Shown: positions 37,566-46,119 of the stretch, in pieces
Layout: each line of letters starts with the position of its first letter
Numbering within the stretch: the first letter of the stretch is position 1
Assembly: GCF_900188415.1 (NCBI RefSeq)
Contig: NZ_FZNV01000001.1
Span: 523,501 to 587,500 of the forward strand
DNA from: Maribacter sedimenticola
GTDB lineage: Bacteria; Bacteroidota; Bacteroidia; Flavobacteriales; Flavobacteriaceae
Direction of reading: 5' to 3'
Length of the DNA: 64,000 nt
Translations under genes and position numbers: made by a program
Notes under the pieces: generated by a model
Seen by the model: only the letters and a program-made list of their open reading frames with translations
The model's database searches: none
What the model was told of the DNA's origin: nothing

Positions 37566-38705
37566 GTGAAAGTCGTAGCATTGCTAATTGTTGGTATACA
37601 TATGGTAGTTGCCGGTGCCCAAACGCCGATAAATGCCACTGCAGATAGTCTGTATATGTTAGGTGATTACACCAAAGCCATTAACGAATATGCCAAATTA
37701 GAAGGCGGTGTTGCGGGGCTTCAAATTGCAAGAAGCTACAATGCAATTGGTAATTATGAAAAAGCTATTATTCAATATGAAAGTCTTACTTCAGCAAATT
37801 CAACCAACCAGTTGGCCCTGTTTGAACTTGGTAAGCTTCTTCTAAAAACAAATGAGCATACCAAAGCTACAAAGGTCTTTATGCAACTTGTTGGCCTTAA
37901 TGCGGTAAATCCAGAATATCAATATTACCTAGGTGAAGCTAAAAGAAAGGATGATAATGTAGCTGCGAGTATTAAGCATTATAAAAAAGCAATTGCTATA
38001 GATGAAACTCATTTAAGAAGTCTATTTCAACTTGCCAAATATTATACCGTCAAGCAAGAGCGGGACAAAGCGCTTGATTACATTGAAAGGGGTTTGGATC
38101 TTTATGCAAACGATGTGTCTTTGATTAATCTTAAAGCTTTGGTATTATATAATGACTATCAGTATAAAAACGCTATACCTTGGTTTGAGAACGTTTTGGA
38201 GCTGGGGGAAACCAAGGATTACGTGTATGAAAAGTTGGCCGATAGTTATTATCATAATTGGGAATTTACAAAGGCCAAAGACACCTATAAAATTTTATTA
38301 GGTCGCGATGATAAAAATTCCCAAACCTATTTTGGATTGGCAAAGGTCTATGAAAAGGAGAAAAAACTAGACAGTGCAAAGTTGTTCATTAATAGGGCAA
38401 TGGATGTTCAAAAACCAATTTTTGCACAAGGATATAGTGCATTAGCTGAAATTGCAAGACAACAAGATGATATTAATGAAGCCTTTTTCTATTATGAAAT
38501 GGCTTATAAAGAAAATTCTCAAGATGCCCGTATTTTCTATAACGTATGTACTACATACGATAATTCTGGAACAGAACCTGAAAAGAAATTGGCCTACTAT
38601 GAAAAATTCTTAAAGGAGTTTCCAAACGAACACCCCTTTTATTATGAAACTGTAAAAAAACTTATCAAGGAACTAAAGGAACAAATCCATTTTTCCAAAG
38701 ATTAA
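37566..38705 (+). CDS. Exported TPR-repeat protein
   Basis: The 379-aa protein starts with GTG directly after the TAG stop of the M56 gene. This start gives a proper signal peptide (KVVALLIVGIHMVVAGAQ); the internal ATG at 37602 would cut through it. At least eight tetratricopeptide-like repeats follow, for example YQYYLGEAKRKDDNVAASIK and AYKENSQDARIFYNV. It is probably a periplasmic scaffold or sensor partner of the BlaI/M56 system, judged by position only. Confidence 0.8.
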   Translation: MKVVALLIVGIHMVVAGAQTPINATADSLYMLGDYTKAINEYAKLEGGVAGLQIARSYNAIGNYEKAIIQYESLTSANSTNQLALFELGKLLLKTNEHTKATKVFMQLVGLNAVNPEYQYYLGEAKRKDDNVAASIKHYKKAIAIDETHLRSLFQLAKYYTVKQERDKALDYIERGLDLYANDVSLINLKALVLYNDYQYKNAIPWFENVLELGETKDYVYEKLADSYYHNWEFTKAKDTYKILLGRDDKNSQTYFGLAKVYEKEKKLDSAKLFINRAMDVQKPIFAQGYSALAEIARQQDDINEAFFYYEMAYKENSQDARIFYNVCTTYDNSGTEPEKKLAYYEKFLKEFPNEHPFYYETVKKLIKELKEQIHFSKD

Positions 38706-38746
38706 ACTCCCTAAAAAATCGTAATTTCCCCTTTAGAATAGGAGTG

Positions 38747-39223
38747 ATGAAACGATATTTGCCCTTCTTGATAATTACTTTTTTAAGTTCTTGCACCTTC
38801 TTTGAATCCAAAGAAAAGAGAACCCAAGAGCTTATTAATGAAGAATTGGGACAAATAGACTGGAACACGGTAGATTCCTATCCTTTTTTCTATACCTGTG
38901 ACGAATCTGCTTCCAAAGCAGAACAAAAAATATGCTTTGAGGAAACATTGATTTCCCATTTTCAGGAAACCTTAAATGATTTTGAATTTACCTTGACCGA
39001 CGCGGAAAGTGAAACGGTAAATGTAATTTTCGTAATAGATACCTTGGGTGAAATTAAAGTTGTTGATATTGAAAAAGATGCATCTGTACTGGATCAAATG
39101 CCAGAATTTGATGGTATTATTACGCAAAGCTTAAAGAATCTTCCTAAACTTGCACCCGCTTTAAAACAAGCAAAACCGGTAAATTCCAAATACCGTATTC
39201 CGGTACAATTAAATACAAATTAA
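38747..39223 (+). CDS. Lipoprotein with TonB-C-like domain
   Basis: From the ATG at 38747 this 158-aa protein has a lipoprotein signal (KRYLPFLIITFLSSC). A GTG one codon earlier is also possible. The C-terminal half (VNVIFVIDTLGEIKVVDIEK, LPKLAPALKQAKPVNSKYRI) resembles the TonB C-terminal domain and is similar in pattern to the tail of the M56 protein at 35757. Role unknown. It sits between the BlaI/M56/TPR group and ruvC. Confidence 0.65.
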   Translation: MKRYLPFLIITFLSSCTFFESKEKRTQELINEELGQIDWNTVDSYPFFYTCDESASKAEQKICFEETLISHFQETLNDFEFTLTDAESETVNVIFVIDTLGEIKVVDIEKDASVLDQMPEFDGIITQSLKNLPKLAPALKQAKPVNSKYRIPVQLNTN

Positions 39224-39228
39224 GCATT

Positions 39229-39786
39229 TTGGCTAACGAAAAAATAATATTGGGAATTGACCCGGGAACAACGATAATGGGTTTTGGACTCATAAAAGTT
39301 GTAAATAAAAAAATGGAGTTTCTTCAAATGAACGAACTGCTGCTTCAAAAGTACAATGACCCCTATACCAAACTTAAGCTTATTTTTGAACGTACCATTG
39401 AGCTAATAGACACCTATCACCCAGATGAAATTGCTATAGAGGCGCCCTTCTTTGGCAAGAACGTACAATCTATGCTGAAATTGGGCCGTGCACAAGGTGT
39501 AGCCATGGCTGCAGGTCTTTCACGTCAAATACCTATTACGGAATATCTTCCTAAAAAGATTAAAATGGCCATAACCGGTAACGGAAACGCCAGTAAGGAA
39601 CAGGTCGCTAAAATGTTACAAAGCATGTTAAACCTGAAATCTCTTCCCAAAAACCTGGATAGTACAGATGGACTGGCCGCTGCAGTATGCCATTTTTATA
39701 ATGAAGGCCGGGTTGAGATCGGTAAAAGTTATACCGGTTGGGATGCTTTTGTAAAGCAGAATGAGAAAAGGGTGAAAAGAAATTGA
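39229..39786 (+). CDS. ruvC: Crossover junction endodeoxyribonuclease RuvC
   Basis: The 185-aa protein shows the RuvC signature EKIILGIDPGTTIMGFGLI, with the first catalytic aspartate, and later IEAPFFGKN and the C-terminal DSTDGLAAAVCH acidic motif. It resolves Holliday junctions. The start appears to be TTG at 39229, since no ATG or GTG precedes the conserved MANEKI-like beginning in this frame. Its stop codon overlaps the left arm of the inverted repeat that frames the next gene. Confidence 0.93.
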   Translation: MANEKIILGIDPGTTIMGFGLIKVVNKKMEFLQMNELLLQKYNDPYTKLKLIFERTIELIDTYHPDEIAIEAPFFGKNVQSMLKLGRAQGVAMAAGLSRQIPITEYLPKKIKMAITGNGNASKEQVAKMLQSMLNLKSLPKNLDSTDGLAAAVCHFYNEGRVEIGKSYTGWDAFVKQNEKRVKRN

Positions 39787-40206
39787 CAATTAGCAATAAA
39801 CACTAATTAATTAGCAATGAATAATGAAAACCCTCTTTTAAGTAAATCTTATGATTTCGCTTTACAAATTATTAAACTAAATCAGAAGCTAGTGAATAAT
39901 AAGGAATATGTTTTATCTAAACAACTTTTAAGAGCTGGAACATCCATAGGTGCAAATATTGCTGAGGCTAATGGAGCAATTTCAAAAAAAGATTTTTCTG
40001 CGAAAATTTCAATTGCCTATAAAGAAAGTTTAGAAACCAAATATTGGCTAAATCTTTTAAGAGATTCAGAATATATTGAATTAACAATCGCGAACAGATT
40101 ACTTGAAAGAGCAGATGAACTTTCCAAAATAATGTTTGCTATACTTAAATCAACAAGGATTAAAAAACCAGAGTAATTGTTAACTGTTTATTGCTAATTG
40201 TTAATT
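39781..40206. repeat. 22-nt inverted repeat framing a four-helix-bundle gene
   Basis: The left arm (39781-39802) contains ACAATTAGCAATAAACA, and the right arm (40185-40206) contains its exact complement TGTTTATTGCTAATTGT. The outer AATT ends also match. Only one of 22 positions differs, and it would form a G-U pair in RNA. A transcript would fold with the whole gene in the loop. Confidence 0.85.
39817..40176 (+). CDS. Four-helix-bundle protein (23S rRNA intervening-sequence type)
   Basis: The 119-aa all-helical protein has the IVP/S23 family pattern LLSKSYDFALQIIKLNQKLV, LLRAGTSIGANIAEANGAIS, and KISIAYKESLETKYWLNLLR. Homologues are encoded in intervening sequences of 23S rRNA genes and, as Avd, in diversity-generating retroelements, but here no reverse transcriptase is present. 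The gene sits between ruvC and hemW, 14 bases inside the left arm and 8 bases inside the right arm of an inverted repeat, as though inserted as a unit. Confidence 0.88.
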   Translation: MNNENPLLSKSYDFALQIIKLNQKLVNNKEYVLSKQLLRAGTSIGANIAEANGAISKKDFSAKISIAYKESLETKYWLNLLRDSEYIELTIANRLLERADELSKIMFAILKSTRIKKPE

Positions 40207-40212
40207 GATCAT

Positions 40213-41346
40213 ATGAGCGGAATCTACATTCACATTCCATTTTGTAAGCAAGCGTGCCACTATTGTGATTTTCATTTTTCTACCTCAATGGGAAAAAAGG
40301 AGGCAATGGTAAAAGCATTAGCTAAGGAAGTGGAAATGCGAAAAAATGAGTTCTTGGCTGAAACGGTAGAGACTATTTATTTTGGAGGAGGTACCCCATC
40401 CGTTCTACAGACCGATGAAATAGAGCATATATTGAATGCGGTGCGTACGAATTATAATGTTATAGATAATCCTGAAATTACCTTAGAAGCCAATCCCGAT
40501 GATTTATCCGAAGAAAAAATTTTACAATTGGCAGCAAGTTCAATAAACCGGTTAAGTATAGGGATTCAATCGTTTTTCGAGGAAGATTTAAAATTGATGA
40601 ATAGGGCACATAGTGCCAATGAGGCGGAGAAATGTCTAAAATTAGCAACCGAGTATTTCGATAATATTTCAATCGATTTAATTTACGGTATGCCCAATAT
40701 GAACGTCGTACGTTGGAAAAAAAATATAGATAAAGCACTCCATTATGATATTCCGCATATATCTAGTTACGCGTTGACGGTAGAACCTAAAACTGCACTT
40801 GCCAAATTTGTTGACCAAGGCCTGGTAACACCCGCAAGTGATGAAGAAACTCAAGAACATTTTAATCTTTTGAACGAAACGCTTGTAGAGGCTGGCTATG
40901 ATTGCTATGAAATTTCCAATTTTGGTAAACCGGGGTATTACTCAAAGAATAATTCGGCCTATTGGCAGCAGAAAAAATATATTGGCATTGGTCCGTCCGC
41001 ACATTCATTTGATGGTGTACGCAGGGGGTGGAACATTAATAATAACCCTAAGTATATTAAAGCGATCAACACCGGTATTTTGCCTATAGAAATAGAAGTC
41101 CTTTCTACCACTGATAAATACAATGAGTATATCATGACCGGACTACGAACCATTTGGGGGGTATCGCTACATAGAATTGCAACTGAATTTGGAGAAAAAT
41201 ATAAAGAATATGCGTTATTACAAGCGGAGAAATATATAGCGGAGCACTTGCTGTTTTTTGACGGAGAAGTCTTAAAAACTACTAAAAAGGGTATGTTTTT
41301 GGCAGACGGTATTGCATCGCACCTGTTTATGGTCAATTTAAAATAG
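40213..41346 (+). CDS. hemW: Radical SAM heme chaperone / coproporphyrinogen oxidase-like protein HemW
   Basis: From the ATG at 40213 the protein is 377 aa. It begins with GIYIHIPFCKQACHYCDFHF, whose CxxxCxxC binds the 4Fe-4S cluster, followed by YFGGGTPSVL and SIGIQSFFEEDLKLMNRAHS. HemW proteins bind and deliver heme rather than acting as coproporphyrinogen oxidases. A TTG at 40198 lies in the inverted repeat arm and is a less likely start. Confidence 0.92.
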   Translation: MSGIYIHIPFCKQACHYCDFHFSTSMGKKEAMVKALAKEVEMRKNEFLAETVETIYFGGGTPSVLQTDEIEHILNAVRTNYNVIDNPEITLEANPDDLSEEKILQLAASSINRLSIGIQSFFEEDLKLMNRAHSANEAEKCLKLATEYFDNISIDLIYGMPNMNVVRWKKNIDKALHYDIPHISSYALTVEPKTALAKFVDQGLVTPASDEETQEHFNLLNETLVEAGYDCYEISNFGKPGYYSKNNSAYWQQKKYIGIGPSAHSFDGVRRGWNINNNPKYIKAINTGILPIEIEVLSTTDKYNEYIMTGLRTIWGVSLHRIATEFGEKYKEYALLQAEKYIAEHLLFFDGEVLKTTKKGMFLADGIASHLFMVNLK

Positions 41347-41537
41347 GTTGTTCTTACCCTAAATTCCATTATATAGATAAAAACCGATTAGAAAATCTTC
41401 CCATAAACCATTTGGTGAATATAAGATTTTCAAATTAGGGCCATCTTCAGCCTTTGTTATCGGAAACAGGTTAAAATGTTGTAATTTTCTGCATTGAATC
41501 AACCAGCTATAATCAACGATCACCGGTCCATTTGAAA

Positions 41538-42284
41538 ATGAAAGCAATAATTCATCATAACCACAAGGAATACCAAATTGACCTTTCTGAACCGTTAGAT
41601 ATCTCCATTGCAATATCCGGCAATGATAAGAACGTAAATGCCTGGTATGTAGGACCTCCAAAAATAGCACCACATGTTGATGGCAACTTTGTAGGGGCCA
41701 TAGCAAGTGGGTCTTCTACTAATTTTTTTGACATTAATTTTAATCCGCATGCCCATGGTACCCATACGGAATGCATAGGTCATATTTCCAAGGAACACCA
41801 GTCTATAAATCAGCAGGTACATCAATTCTTTCATTTTGCAGAATTGATTACGATTACACCGCAAGAAAAAAATGGGGATTTGGTCATCACTAGACAACAA
41901 GTAGTAGAGTCCATGAATGCCAACCGGCCCCAAGCGTTGATCATACGTACATTACCCAATAGTAGTGACAAGCTATACCGAAAATACTCACATACCAATC
42001 CACCTTATATCTTAGAGGATGCCATGGAATATATACGGGATTCAGGAGTGGAACATCTATTAATAGACCTACCTTCTGTAGATAAGGAAAAAGATGATGG
42101 AAATCTTTTGGCACACAAAGCTTTTTGGAATTATAACGGGAAAACACGATTGAGGGCAACCATAACGGAGTTTGTCTATGTAGAAGATGCCATTAAGGAT
42201 GGTCCCTACTTTTTAAACCTTCAAATAGCCCCTTTTGAAAATGACGCAAGTCCCAGTAGACCGGTAATGTATAAAATTTTATAA
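41538..42284 (+). CDS. Cyclase/kynurenine-formamidase-like metal hydrolase
   Basis: The protein is 248 aa from the ATG at 41538 (a TTG two codons earlier is possible). It contains NPHAHGTHTECIGHI, the His-rich metal motif of the cyclase family (PF04199, HxGTHxD in most members), with E in place of D. Members include KynB-type formamidases and isatin hydrolases. The tryptophan pathway is not otherwise represented here, so the substrate stays open. Placement after hemW and before DUF4260 and DUF4230 genes is a run I know from other flavobacteria. Confidence 0.8.
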   Translation: MKAIIHHNHKEYQIDLSEPLDISIAISGNDKNVNAWYVGPPKIAPHVDGNFVGAIASGSSTNFFDINFNPHAHGTHTECIGHISKEHQSINQQVHQFFHFAELITITPQEKNGDLVITRQQVVESMNANRPQALIIRTLPNSSDKLYRKYSHTNPPYILEDAMEYIRDSGVEHLLIDLPSVDKEKDDGNLLAHKAFWNYNGKTRLRATITEFVYVEDAIKDGPYFLNLQIAPFENDASPSRPVMYKIL

Positions 42285-42286
42285 TT

Positions 42287-42646
42287 ATGAAAAACCTATT
42301 AAAACTTGAAGAAGTAACACTTATGGTACTGGGCATATTTATGTTTGGTCTGTTAGGGTATTCATGGTGGTGGCTGCCGGCCTTGATCTTGGTTCCGGAT
42401 GTTTCTATGGTTGGTTATCTCTTTGGTTCCAAAGTAGGGGCGGTATGTTATAATATTGCGCACCATAGGGGCGTAGCGGTACTTTTATATTTTGTAGGTA
42501 TCTATTTTATGTTGCCCATTGTGCAATTAATAGGTACAATTCTTTTCATCCATACGGCCATGGACCGTATCTTTGGGTACGGACTTAAATATGAAAAAGG
42601 ATTTAAGTTTACCCACTTGGGTGAAATAGGAAACACAAATGGATAA
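42287..42646 (+). CDS. DUF4260 membrane protein
   Basis: This 119-aa protein has about four hydrophobic segments: LMVLGIFMFGLLGYSWWW, GAVCYNIAHHRGVAVLLYFV, and others. It matches the DUF4260 pattern including DVSMVGYLFG and a C-terminal GLKYEKGFKFTHLGEIG. No function is known. It starts two bases after the cyclase gene and overlaps the DUF4230 gene by eight bases, so the three are probably co-translated. Confidence 0.82.
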   Translation: MKNLLKLEEVTLMVLGIFMFGLLGYSWWWLPALILVPDVSMVGYLFGSKVGAVCYNIAHHRGVAVLLYFVGIYFMLPIVQLIGTILFIHTAMDRIFGYGLKYEKGFKFTHLGEIGNTNG

Positions 42647-43259
42647 TATATTCGATACATTTTTAGGTTTAATATTAGGAGCCATTGGTACGTATTGGGT
42701 CTTTACCTTTTTTAAGGGAAAGAAATCCAAGGAGATTACAACGCATCAATCTACGGTATTGTTGGAAAAAATGAAAAGTGTATGTAAGCTCATTTCCATT
42801 GAAGGTGATTTTGCGGAAATCTATAAGTATGAAAATGTAAAGGATTTCATGAGCTTGGTCAGTAGTAAGAAAAAGGCCTTGGTCGTCATTAAGGCTAAGG
42901 CACATATAGGGTATGATTTGAATAAATTAATGATGCACGCAGACGAAGAAAAAAAGTTGATCGTTTTGGATAATTTTCCGCAACCAGAAGTGTTGAGCAT
43001 TGAGCCTGAACTGGAATTTTATGATATTAAAAGCGGGTTTTTCAATTTTTTTGTACCGGAAGATTTGACCAGGTTGAACGCTGAGGCCAAAACCCATATC
43101 CGCGAGAAAATCCCAGAAAGTGGACTTATGGAGAGTGCACGTAAAGAGGCACTGCAAACAGTACTGATCATGGAAAAAATTGTAGAGACCATAGGGTGGA
43201 AATTAGATTATACCGCACTAAAGATTCCACAACGGCAAATAGAAAAGTTAGAGCAGTAA
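42639..43259 (+). CDS. DUF4230 membrane-anchored protein
   Basis: The 206-aa protein has one N-terminal membrane helix (FLGLILGAIGTYWVFTFF) and a DUF4230 domain with VVIKAKAHIGYDLNKL and LPQPEV-like FPQPEVLSIEPELEFYD. Members are anchored proteins of unknown role found across Bacteroidetes. Its start lies inside the DUF4260 gene. Confidence 0.82.
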   Translation: MDNIFDTFLGLILGAIGTYWVFTFFKGKKSKEITTHQSTVLLEKMKSVCKLISIEGDFAEIYKYENVKDFMSLVSSKKKALVVIKAKAHIGYDLNKLMMHADEEKKLIVLDNFPQPEVLSIEPELEFYDIKSGFFNFFVPEDLTRLNAEAKTHIREKIPESGLMESARKEALQTVLIMEKIVETIGWKLDYTALKIPQRQIEKLEQ

Positions 43260-43282
43260 CCATAACCTATTATTATTTAAAA

Positions 43283-43678
43283 ATGAAAAACATAATTTGT
43301 ATTCTTGCAATAACCTTAATGACCAATTTTAGTTTTGGTCAAAATGAAAATGAAATGACAACTTTTGATTCCAACTTTACGCACACGGTATTTTTCTGGC
43401 TGAAAAATCCGGACAATGCCGCTGACCGCACTGCATTTGAAACTTCTTTAAAGAAATTTTTGGACAACTCCGGTTATGCCAAGACCAAATTTATTGGTAC
43501 TCCTCCAAAAGCAAGTAGAGATGTTGTAGATGGTTCCTTTACCTATTCCTTAATTGTAACTTTTGAATCTGATGAGGCTCAGCAAGCTTACCAGGATGAA
43601 GCACCTCATAAATTGTTCATAGAGGAATCTAGCGACCTGTGGTCCAAGGTAATCGTTTACGATTCTAAGGGTATTTAA
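43283..43678 (+). CDS. Exported Dabb (stress-responsive alpha/beta barrel) protein
   Basis: From the ATG at 43283 the protein is 131 aa with a signal peptide (KNIICILAITLMTNFSFGQ). Upstream in-frame starts would lie inside the DUF4230 gene and precede the signal. The mature part has the ferredoxin-like Dabb pattern (THTVFFWLKNPDNAADRTAF, YSLIVTFESDEAQQAYQDEA, PHKLF). Dabb domains occur in stress proteins and some cyclases; the reaction, if any, is unknown. Confidence 0.8.
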   Translation: MKNIICILAITLMTNFSFGQNENEMTTFDSNFTHTVFFWLKNPDNAADRTAFETSLKKFLDNSGYAKTKFIGTPPKASRDVVDGSFTYSLIVTFESDEAQQAYQDEAPHKLFIEESSDLWSKVIVYDSKGI

Positions 43679-43687
43679 AATTAATTT

Positions 43688-44239
43688 GTGGTGGTTTTTA
43701 GAAATGCAGTTGATACAGATGCAAGGGCTATCGCAAATTTACATGCCTTAAGTTGGCAAAAACACTATAGGCAATCTTTTAGTGCGCATTTTTTAGATGT
43801 TGAGGTTTTTGACGAACGAATAAGGGTTTGGCAGAAAAGGTTTCAAAATCCTAAAAATACACAGCATATTCTTTTGGCAGTAGAAAAGGACCGTCTATTG
43901 GGGTTTATTTGTTCCTATTTTGATGAACACCCAGTGTACGGCACGTACTTGGATAATTTGCATGTAAACAGTCAAGAAAAAGGCAAGGGCATTGGCACAC
44001 AATTAATGTGCAAACTAGCAGAAGAAATCCTGATCGGAAAATATAGTCATGGATTTTATCTTTGGGTATTGACCACGAACAAACCGGCAATATCATTTTA
44101 TGAACGATTAGGAGGTAAGGCAATGGATACCGTCAAGGCAGATGATATAGGAGATACTATCTTTTACAAGACAAGATATGTTTGGAGCAATATGCAGGAT
44201 TTCTTGAATTTAGCAAGGTCAAAAACAACGACTAACTAG
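43688..44239 (+). CDS. GNAT family N-acetyltransferase
   Basis: The 183-aa protein, probably starting at GTG 43688, has the GNAT motif A acetyl-CoA loop NSQEKGKGIGTQLMCKLAEE and motif B TNKPAISFYERLGGK. It begins with an acetyltransferase-like segment VDTDARAIANLHALSW. The substrate cannot be inferred. It starts nine bases after the Dabb gene and is probably in the same transcript. Confidence 0.85.
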   Translation: MVVFRNAVDTDARAIANLHALSWQKHYRQSFSAHFLDVEVFDERIRVWQKRFQNPKNTQHILLAVEKDRLLGFICSYFDEHPVYGTYLDNLHVNSQEKGKGIGTQLMCKLAEEILIGKYSHGFYLWVLTTNKPAISFYERLGGKAMDTVKADDIGDTIFYKTRYVWSNMQDFLNLARSKTTTN

Positions 44240-44396
44240 ACGTATTGATCCATTTTGTTTAATGGAATAAAAGTTAGGATTATATAAAAGGTTTAAGGAA
44301 AGAAGTACAACGTACATGGTACAATGTATCTTTCACTAAGCACAATAAGCATTCTTTACTGGGTACTAAATACTAACCTTTATATACTAAATTGCA

Positions 44397-44750
44397 ATGA
44401 ACATTGAAGAATTTAGGGAGTACTGCTTAGCTAAAAAAGGAGTAACTGAGGGCTTTCCGTTTGATGAAAAAACTTTGGTATTTAAAGTAATGGGCAAAAT
44501 GTTCGCAGTATGTGGTCTTGAGCGCATACCCTCACAGGTTAATCTCAAGTGCGACCCAGATAGGGCCATTGAACTTCGTGAGACACATGACGGTATTATT
44601 GAAGCTTGGCACATGAGTAAAAAGCATTGGAACACTGTGTATTTGGAAAGCTTGCCGCCAAATTTTATTAAGGAACTTATTGATGATTCCTATCACTTGG
44701 TAGTCTCCAAGTTTACCAAGAAGTTAAAGGCTGCTTTAGATGCACTTTAA
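44397..44750 (+). CDS. MmcQ/YjbR family protein
   Basis: The 117-aa protein matches the MmcQ/YjbR family: EFREYCLAKKGVTEGFPFDE, VFKVMGKMFAVCGLE, and the HMSKKHWNTVYLES block. The fold is CyaY-like and DNA binding has been proposed from structure. It has no signal or membrane segment. A CCCATTT/AAATGGG hairpin at 44778-44799 follows and may end the transcript. Confidence 0.85.
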   Translation: MNIEEFREYCLAKKGVTEGFPFDEKTLVFKVMGKMFAVCGLERIPSQVNLKCDPDRAIELRETHDGIIEAWHMSKKHWNTVYLESLPPNFIKELIDDSYHLVVSKFTKKLKAALDAL

Positions 44751-44847
44751 AAAATCTTGAATATTTCATTTGTAAAGCCCATTTACTCACTCAAATGGGG
44801 TGTTCGCTCATTGTTGTTTTTATACGTTAATTAAATTTTAGTACTTG

Positions 44848-44870
44848 ATAGTGCAAGTAAAATGCACTAT
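44848..44870 (+). promoter_or_regulatory. Inverted repeat abutting the exbD-like start codon
   Basis: ATAGTGCA (44848-44855) and TGCACTAT (44863-44870) form a perfect 8-bp inverted repeat with a 7-base spacer. It ends two bases before the ATG at 44873. It could be an operator or a leader hairpin that limits ribosome access. Confidence 0.5.
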
Positions 44871-44872
44871 TT

Positions 44873-45487
44873 ATGAAAAACCATAGATTACCTCAAGAAG
44901 TTAACGCTGGCTCAATGGCGGATATCGCATTTTTATTGTTGATATTTTTTTTGGTCACCACTACCATAGATAATGATGAAGGCTTAAATCGATTAATGCC
45001 TCCGGAAAATGAGGATATTATAGATATTAAGCAGCGGAACATTTTTAAAATCGTCATTAATGACAATGATCAAATATTGGCAGAAGACGATATAATTGAC
45101 CTTGAAAATCTTAAAGGCCAAGTAATCTCTTTTATTGATAATGGAGGGTTATCTGCAGATCATGATGATTTTTGTACGTATTGTAAAGGAGACCGCTTGG
45201 AGGATTCTTCGGAAAACCCTTCAAAGGCAATTATATCCATCAAGTCATCAAGAAATACTAGTTATCCTGTTTATGTAGCCGTCCAAAATGAGGTTGTTGC
45301 GGCATACAACCATTTAAGAAATAGGGAAAGTTTAAGAATGTTCGGCATTTCTTTCGAAGCAATACATAGAGAATATTTCAGCGAGGAAATAAAAAACGAT
45401 AAGAAAGAAATACTAAAGGACCGTCTTGAAATCATCAGGGAACTCTTTCCCCAAAAAATTCTAGAACCAGAATCCATAAATAATTAA
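44873..45487 (+). CDS. ExbD/TolR-type protein (first of a pair)
   Basis: The 204-aa protein has one N-terminal membrane helix with the essential aspartate (SMADIAFLLLIFFLVTTTI), as in ExbD/TolR proton-channel subunits, and a periplasmic domain of about 160 residues. No ExbB/TolQ or TonB gene accompanies it. Two ExbD-like genes in tandem are normal in Bacteroidetes, but they usually follow exbB. Confidence 0.87.
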   Translation: MKNHRLPQEVNAGSMADIAFLLLIFFLVTTTIDNDEGLNRLMPPENEDIIDIKQRNIFKIVINDNDQILAEDDIIDLENLKGQVISFIDNGGLSADHDDFCTYCKGDRLEDSSENPSKAIISIKSSRNTSYPVYVAVQNEVVAAYNHLRNRESLRMFGISFEAIHREYFSEEIKNDKKEILKDRLEIIRELFPQKILEPESINN

Positions 45488-45491
45488 GATT

Positions 45492-45983
45492 ATGATCAAA
45501 TTTAAAAAAAACATAAACAGAACGCTTCCGCCCGTGTCCACGGCATCCTTACCTGATATTGTTTTTATTCTGCTATTTTTCTTTATGACGGTAACCGTAA
45601 TGAAAAACCAAAACCTTTTGGTAGCCAATACATTGCCAAAAGCTACCGAATCTGAAAAGTTACATAAGAAGGATCGTGTCATAGAAATATATGTAGGTAA
45701 GCCTACCAATGATGGGAACAATAGTTTAGGGAGTGAACCAAGGATTCAAATGGAGGACAGATTTATTTCCTTAAATGAGGTTGAGGATTATGCCCTACAG
45801 GCATTGGTGAAAATGCCAGAACATTTAAGGGGTGTGGCAACAGTTTCCCTTAAGGCCGATGTGGGTGTTAAAATGGGTATTATAGAGGATATAAAGAAAA
45901 AACTAAGGTCTATAAATCTGTTTAAAATAAATTATACGACTTATCAAGGAAATGTATTTGATAATTTGGATCATAGTCAATAA
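45492..45983 (+). CDS. ExbD/TolR-type protein (second of a pair)
   Basis: The 163-aa protein carries the same layout as its upstream neighbour: a membrane helix with aspartate (LPDIVFILLFFFMTVTVM), then a periplasmic domain ending in a TolR-like helix (MGIIEDIKKKLRSINLFKIN). It starts four bases after the first gene, so the two products probably form a heteromer. They would work with an ExbB encoded elsewhere. Confidence 0.87.
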   Translation: MIKFKKNINRTLPPVSTASLPDIVFILLFFFMTVTVMKNQNLLVANTLPKATESEKLHKKDRVIEIYVGKPTNDGNNSLGSEPRIQMEDRFISLNEVEDYALQALVKMPEHLRGVATVSLKADVGVKMGIIEDIKKKLRSINLFKINYTTYQGNVFDNLDHSQ

Positions 45984-46087
45984 ACCAATTGTCACTACAT
46001 TTTTACATTGAATATTTTATTTGTTTCTAATTCCTATTATAGCTTTATATGAGTTGTAAAAGAGCTACTGCTATCAATTTCTAAGAG

Positions 46088-46095
46088 TATCTTTG
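46088..46095 (+). promoter_or_regulatory. Probable -7 promoter element for the MutS-like gene
   Basis: TATCTTTG matches the Bacteroidetes -7 consensus TAnnTTTG, 25 bases upstream of the ATG at 46120. No good -33 element is seen at the expected distance. Confidence 0.4.
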
Positions 46096-46119
46096 CATAC
46101 ATAAAACGTTAGTGGCATA

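Noticed and set aside
39817-40176. Diversity-generating retroelement, suggested by the Avd-like four-helix-bundle protein
   Set aside because: No reverse transcriptase, template repeat or variable-repeat target gene is present around it.
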